DNA of 14,396 bases from Nitrospiraceae bacterium UBA6905 (GTDB taxonomy: Bacteria > Nitrospirota > Thermodesulfovibrionia > Thermodesulfovibrionales > UBA6898): NCBI GenBank assembly GCA_002451165.1, contig DKBH01000121.1:24670-39065 (forward strand), in the 5' to 3' direction. The notes under the pieces were generated by a model. The model ran no database searches and had not been told where the DNA came from. It saw nothing but the letters and a program-made list of their open reading frames with translations. This document shows, piece by piece, positions 13,306 through 14,396 of the stretch. Within the stretch, counting starts at the first letter, position 1. The number at the start of each line of letters is the position of its first letter. The position numbers and the translations under genes were made by a program.

Positions 13306-13635
13306 ATACTCAGGGCGAGTTGATCGGTTTGGAGGGGGAGGGCGATGACCCCTTTTTGGTTGAAGGCTAAGGATCTTCTTCAGGTGTTGTTTCTCTGAAC
13401 CCCGCCTTGCAGCTCATGGCTCGTCAGTCGACGGTTGGATGCCCCTTCTTCTTCAGCAGACGATAGGTCGCTTCGTTGCCAGGATGCAGTATCCCGGAGC
13501 AAAAATTGAAGCCGGGGCCACAAGGGCTCTGAAGGAGTTTGGGGGCGATGGTGCCGGTTACCGGACCCCTGACAGGATGGCAAAGGTGGGCGCATTTTAT
13601 AAAAAAACAGACAGGTTGCAAGCGTGACAGGTCAG
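13306..13635. other. Gap of about 330 bases between convergent genes, no convincing gene
   Basis: This gap lies downstream of both the leuB-like gene and the carbonic anhydrase gene. Two open frames of about 62-65 codons overlap each other on opposite strands (13439-13627 plus; 13424-13621 minus). Neither has a ribosome binding site, and the minus one would start with TTG. The minus frame ends in a plausible-looking charged stretch (GNEATYRLLKKKGHPTVD), so a decayed gene fragment is possible. Direct copies of GACAGGT lie near 13609 and 13625. A weak five-base-pair stem followed by five Ts is at 13333-13357. Confidence 0.5.
13333..13357 (+). terminator. Weak terminator-like stem after the leuB-like gene
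   Basis: AGGGG (13333-13337) can pair with CCCCT (13349-13353) around an 11-base loop, followed directly by Ts to 13357. It lies 28 bases after the stop codon. The stem is short, so this is only a candidate transcript end. Confidence 0.3.
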
Positions 13636-14259
13636 CTACAACGCCTTCTTCGCCGGTCCTTTATCCTTGTCGATGGTGACTCTAAGATCTTTGAGCAGGC
13701 CATCGTGAATATCATATACCCATCCGTGAAGATACAGTTTCTGACCCCCTCGCCAGGCATCCTGAACCGTGGTTGTGTTTGCGACATTCAATACCTGCTC
13801 TTTGACATTAAGTTCGCACAGGAGACGCAGGAGGGAGGTCTTGTCCTTCGTCTTTCGTAATTGATTGTGATGACGCTGGTGCACGTCCCGAACGTGACGC
13901 AGCCAGTTATCGATAAGCTCATGTCGTTGGTCCTCGACCGCTGCCTGGATTCCGCCGCAACCATAATGACCACAAACGATTACGTGCTCAACACGTAGTA
14001 TTTCAACGGCGTATTGCAGAACAGAGAGACAGTTGATATCTGTGTGGATGACAAGATTTGCCACATTGCGGTGGACAAATATCTCGCCAGGCAACAGACC
14101 TACGATTTCATTCGCTGGAACGCGACTATCGGCGCAACCGATCCAAAGGTACTTTGGGCTTTGTTGATGTGCAAGATCCTTGAAGAAGCGACGGTTAATC
14201 TGGGTCATGCGCTTGGCCCAGAGACGATTGTTGTCGAAAAGCTCTTCTATTCTCTTCAT
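13636..14259 (-). CDS. can: Beta-class carbonic anhydrase
   Basis: This cytoplasmic zinc enzyme interconverts CO2 and bicarbonate, supplying bicarbonate to carboxylases and balancing pH. The 207-residue length fits the plant-type beta class of E. coli Can (about 220). The zinc ligands fall at C42, H98 and C101, with the D44-R46 dyad in IGCADSRVPA and CGHYGCGG near 96-103. These are the same residue numbers as in E. coli Can. HRNVANLV at 63-70 and LHGWVYDIHDGLL near the C-terminus are further family signatures. The ATG at 14259 has no clear Shine-Dalgarno sequence, and no confident promoter was found upstream. It converges with the leuB-like gene. Its upstream region contains the stem-loop and the group II intron end, on the opposite strand. 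Confidence 0.95.
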   Translation of the reverse strand: MKRIEELFDNNRLWAKRMTQINRRFFKDLAHQQSPKYLWIGCADSRVPANEIVGLLPGEIFVHRNVANLVIHTDINCLSVLQYAVEILRVEHVIVCGHYGCGGIQAAVEDQRHELIDNWLRHVRDVHQRHHNQLRKTKDKTSLLRLLCELNVKEQVLNVANTTTVQDAWRGGQKLYLHGWVYDIHDGLLKDLRVTIDKDKGPAKKAL

Positions 14260-14290
14260 CGCTTCATTAGGCTAACGATAGAAATAAGGT

Positions 14291-14310
14291 GCGGGGGCAC
14301 TGACCTCCGC
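14291..14310. repeat. Small stem-loop upstream of can
   Basis: A seven-base-pair stem with one G-T pair (14291-14297 with 14304-14310) closes a six-base loop. It lies 31 bases upstream of the can start codon and would be in its leader if transcription starts further right. It has no T-tract; its role is unknown. Confidence 0.35.
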
Positions 14311-14313
14311 TAA

Positions 14314-14342
14314 AAGGCGACTTGGCTATTCCCCGTCGCCTT
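14314..14342. terminator. Stem-loop next to the intron insertion point
   Basis: A perfect eight-base-pair stem, AAGGCGAC (14314-14321) with GTCGCCTT (14335-14342), closes a 13-base loop in which a further GG/CC pair can form. On the plus strand it is followed by GATTGGCTT, and on the minus strand by a TTTTAG-type run. Group IIC introns characteristically insert a few bases 3' of terminator or attC stem-loops, and the predicted intron end at 14352 is nine bases past this stem. It could be a terminator of a neighbouring transcript or another structured target. Confidence 0.55.
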
Positions 14343-14351
14343 GATTGGCTT

Positions 14352-14396
14352 GTGTACGCCCGGCATGGGCGTGAACTTATGGGGTGAAAGTCCCCT
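14352..14396 (+). mobile_element. 5' end of a group IIC intron (truncated by the window)
   Basis: From 14352 the sequence begins GTGTACGCCCGGCATGGG and closely follows the known 5' end of group IIC introns. For comparison, the Oceanobacillus iheyensis intron starts GTGTGCCCGGCATGGGTGC and continues with a GGGTGAGAGTCCC segment. Here the first small hairpin is CGCCC/GGGCG (14357-14361 with 14367-14371, loop GGCAT), and the second is GGGG/CCCC around TGAAAGT (14381-14395). The fifth base is A rather than the consensus G of GUGYG. The rest of the ribozyme and the reverse transcriptase/maturase would lie to the right of the window on the plus strand. Comparison is from memory of the family, not from an alignment. 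Confidence 0.72.

Noticed and set aside
13439..13627. 62-codon plus-strand frame between leuB and can
   Set aside because: There is no ribosome binding site and no recognisable motif, and it overlaps an equally open minus frame, so there is no basis to call a gene.

Overview
The window looks like a chromosomal segment of a Gram-negative, probably anaerobic or microaerophilic bacterium. It has C5-pathway haem synthesis (hemL), a membrane-anchored c-type cytochrome, a periplasmic lipoprotein chaperone, a bifunctional penicillin-binding protein and an HD-GYP signalling protein. The gene mix and protein flavour suggest Nitrospirota or a related Desulfobacterota-like lineage; this placement is inference, because no rRNA or phylogenetic marker is present. 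Genes are dense (about 90% coding) and switch strand often. Most of the content is core metabolism and envelope biogenesis rather than an accessory island; the only mobile-element signal is at the extreme right end.

Left part (1-4500): a minus-strand pair, hemL then the truncated start of a haem-binding NapC/NirT-like cytochrome. Next is a divergent plus-strand SurA/PrsA-like peptidyl-prolyl isomerase lipoprotein, which converges on a minus-strand PBP1A-type peptidoglycan synthase. Middle (4500-8000): cspA, flanked on both sides by intrinsic terminators and followed by a small cysteine-containing protein of unknown function. Then comes a minus-strand tkt-rpiB pair of the non-oxidative pentose phosphate pathway. 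Centre-right (8000-12100): a two-gene plus-strand operon of unknown function (two-helix membrane protein plus a 68-residue CxxC protein), a minus-strand phosphohexomutase, and a plus-strand protein with two tandem HD domains, the second a full HD-GYP. Right (12100-14396): a stand-alone LeuB-like dehydrogenase, a roughly 330-base gap without a convincing gene, a minus-strand beta-carbonic anhydrase, and the first 45 bases of what looks like a group IIC intron just downstream of a stem-loop.

Two styles of gene start recur. Most plus-strand genes, tkt, the phosphohexomutase and the cytochrome carry strong GGAGG-type ribosome binding sites. Several plus-strand genes also have an extended -10 box (TGn + TATAAT-like) with no good -35 box. 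Three minus-strand genes (hemL, the PBP, rpiB) have no ribosome binding site and instead carry a -10-like hexamer 6-7 bases before the ATG, which is the geometry of leaderless mRNAs. No tRNA, rRNA, CRISPR array or intact insertion sequence was seen.
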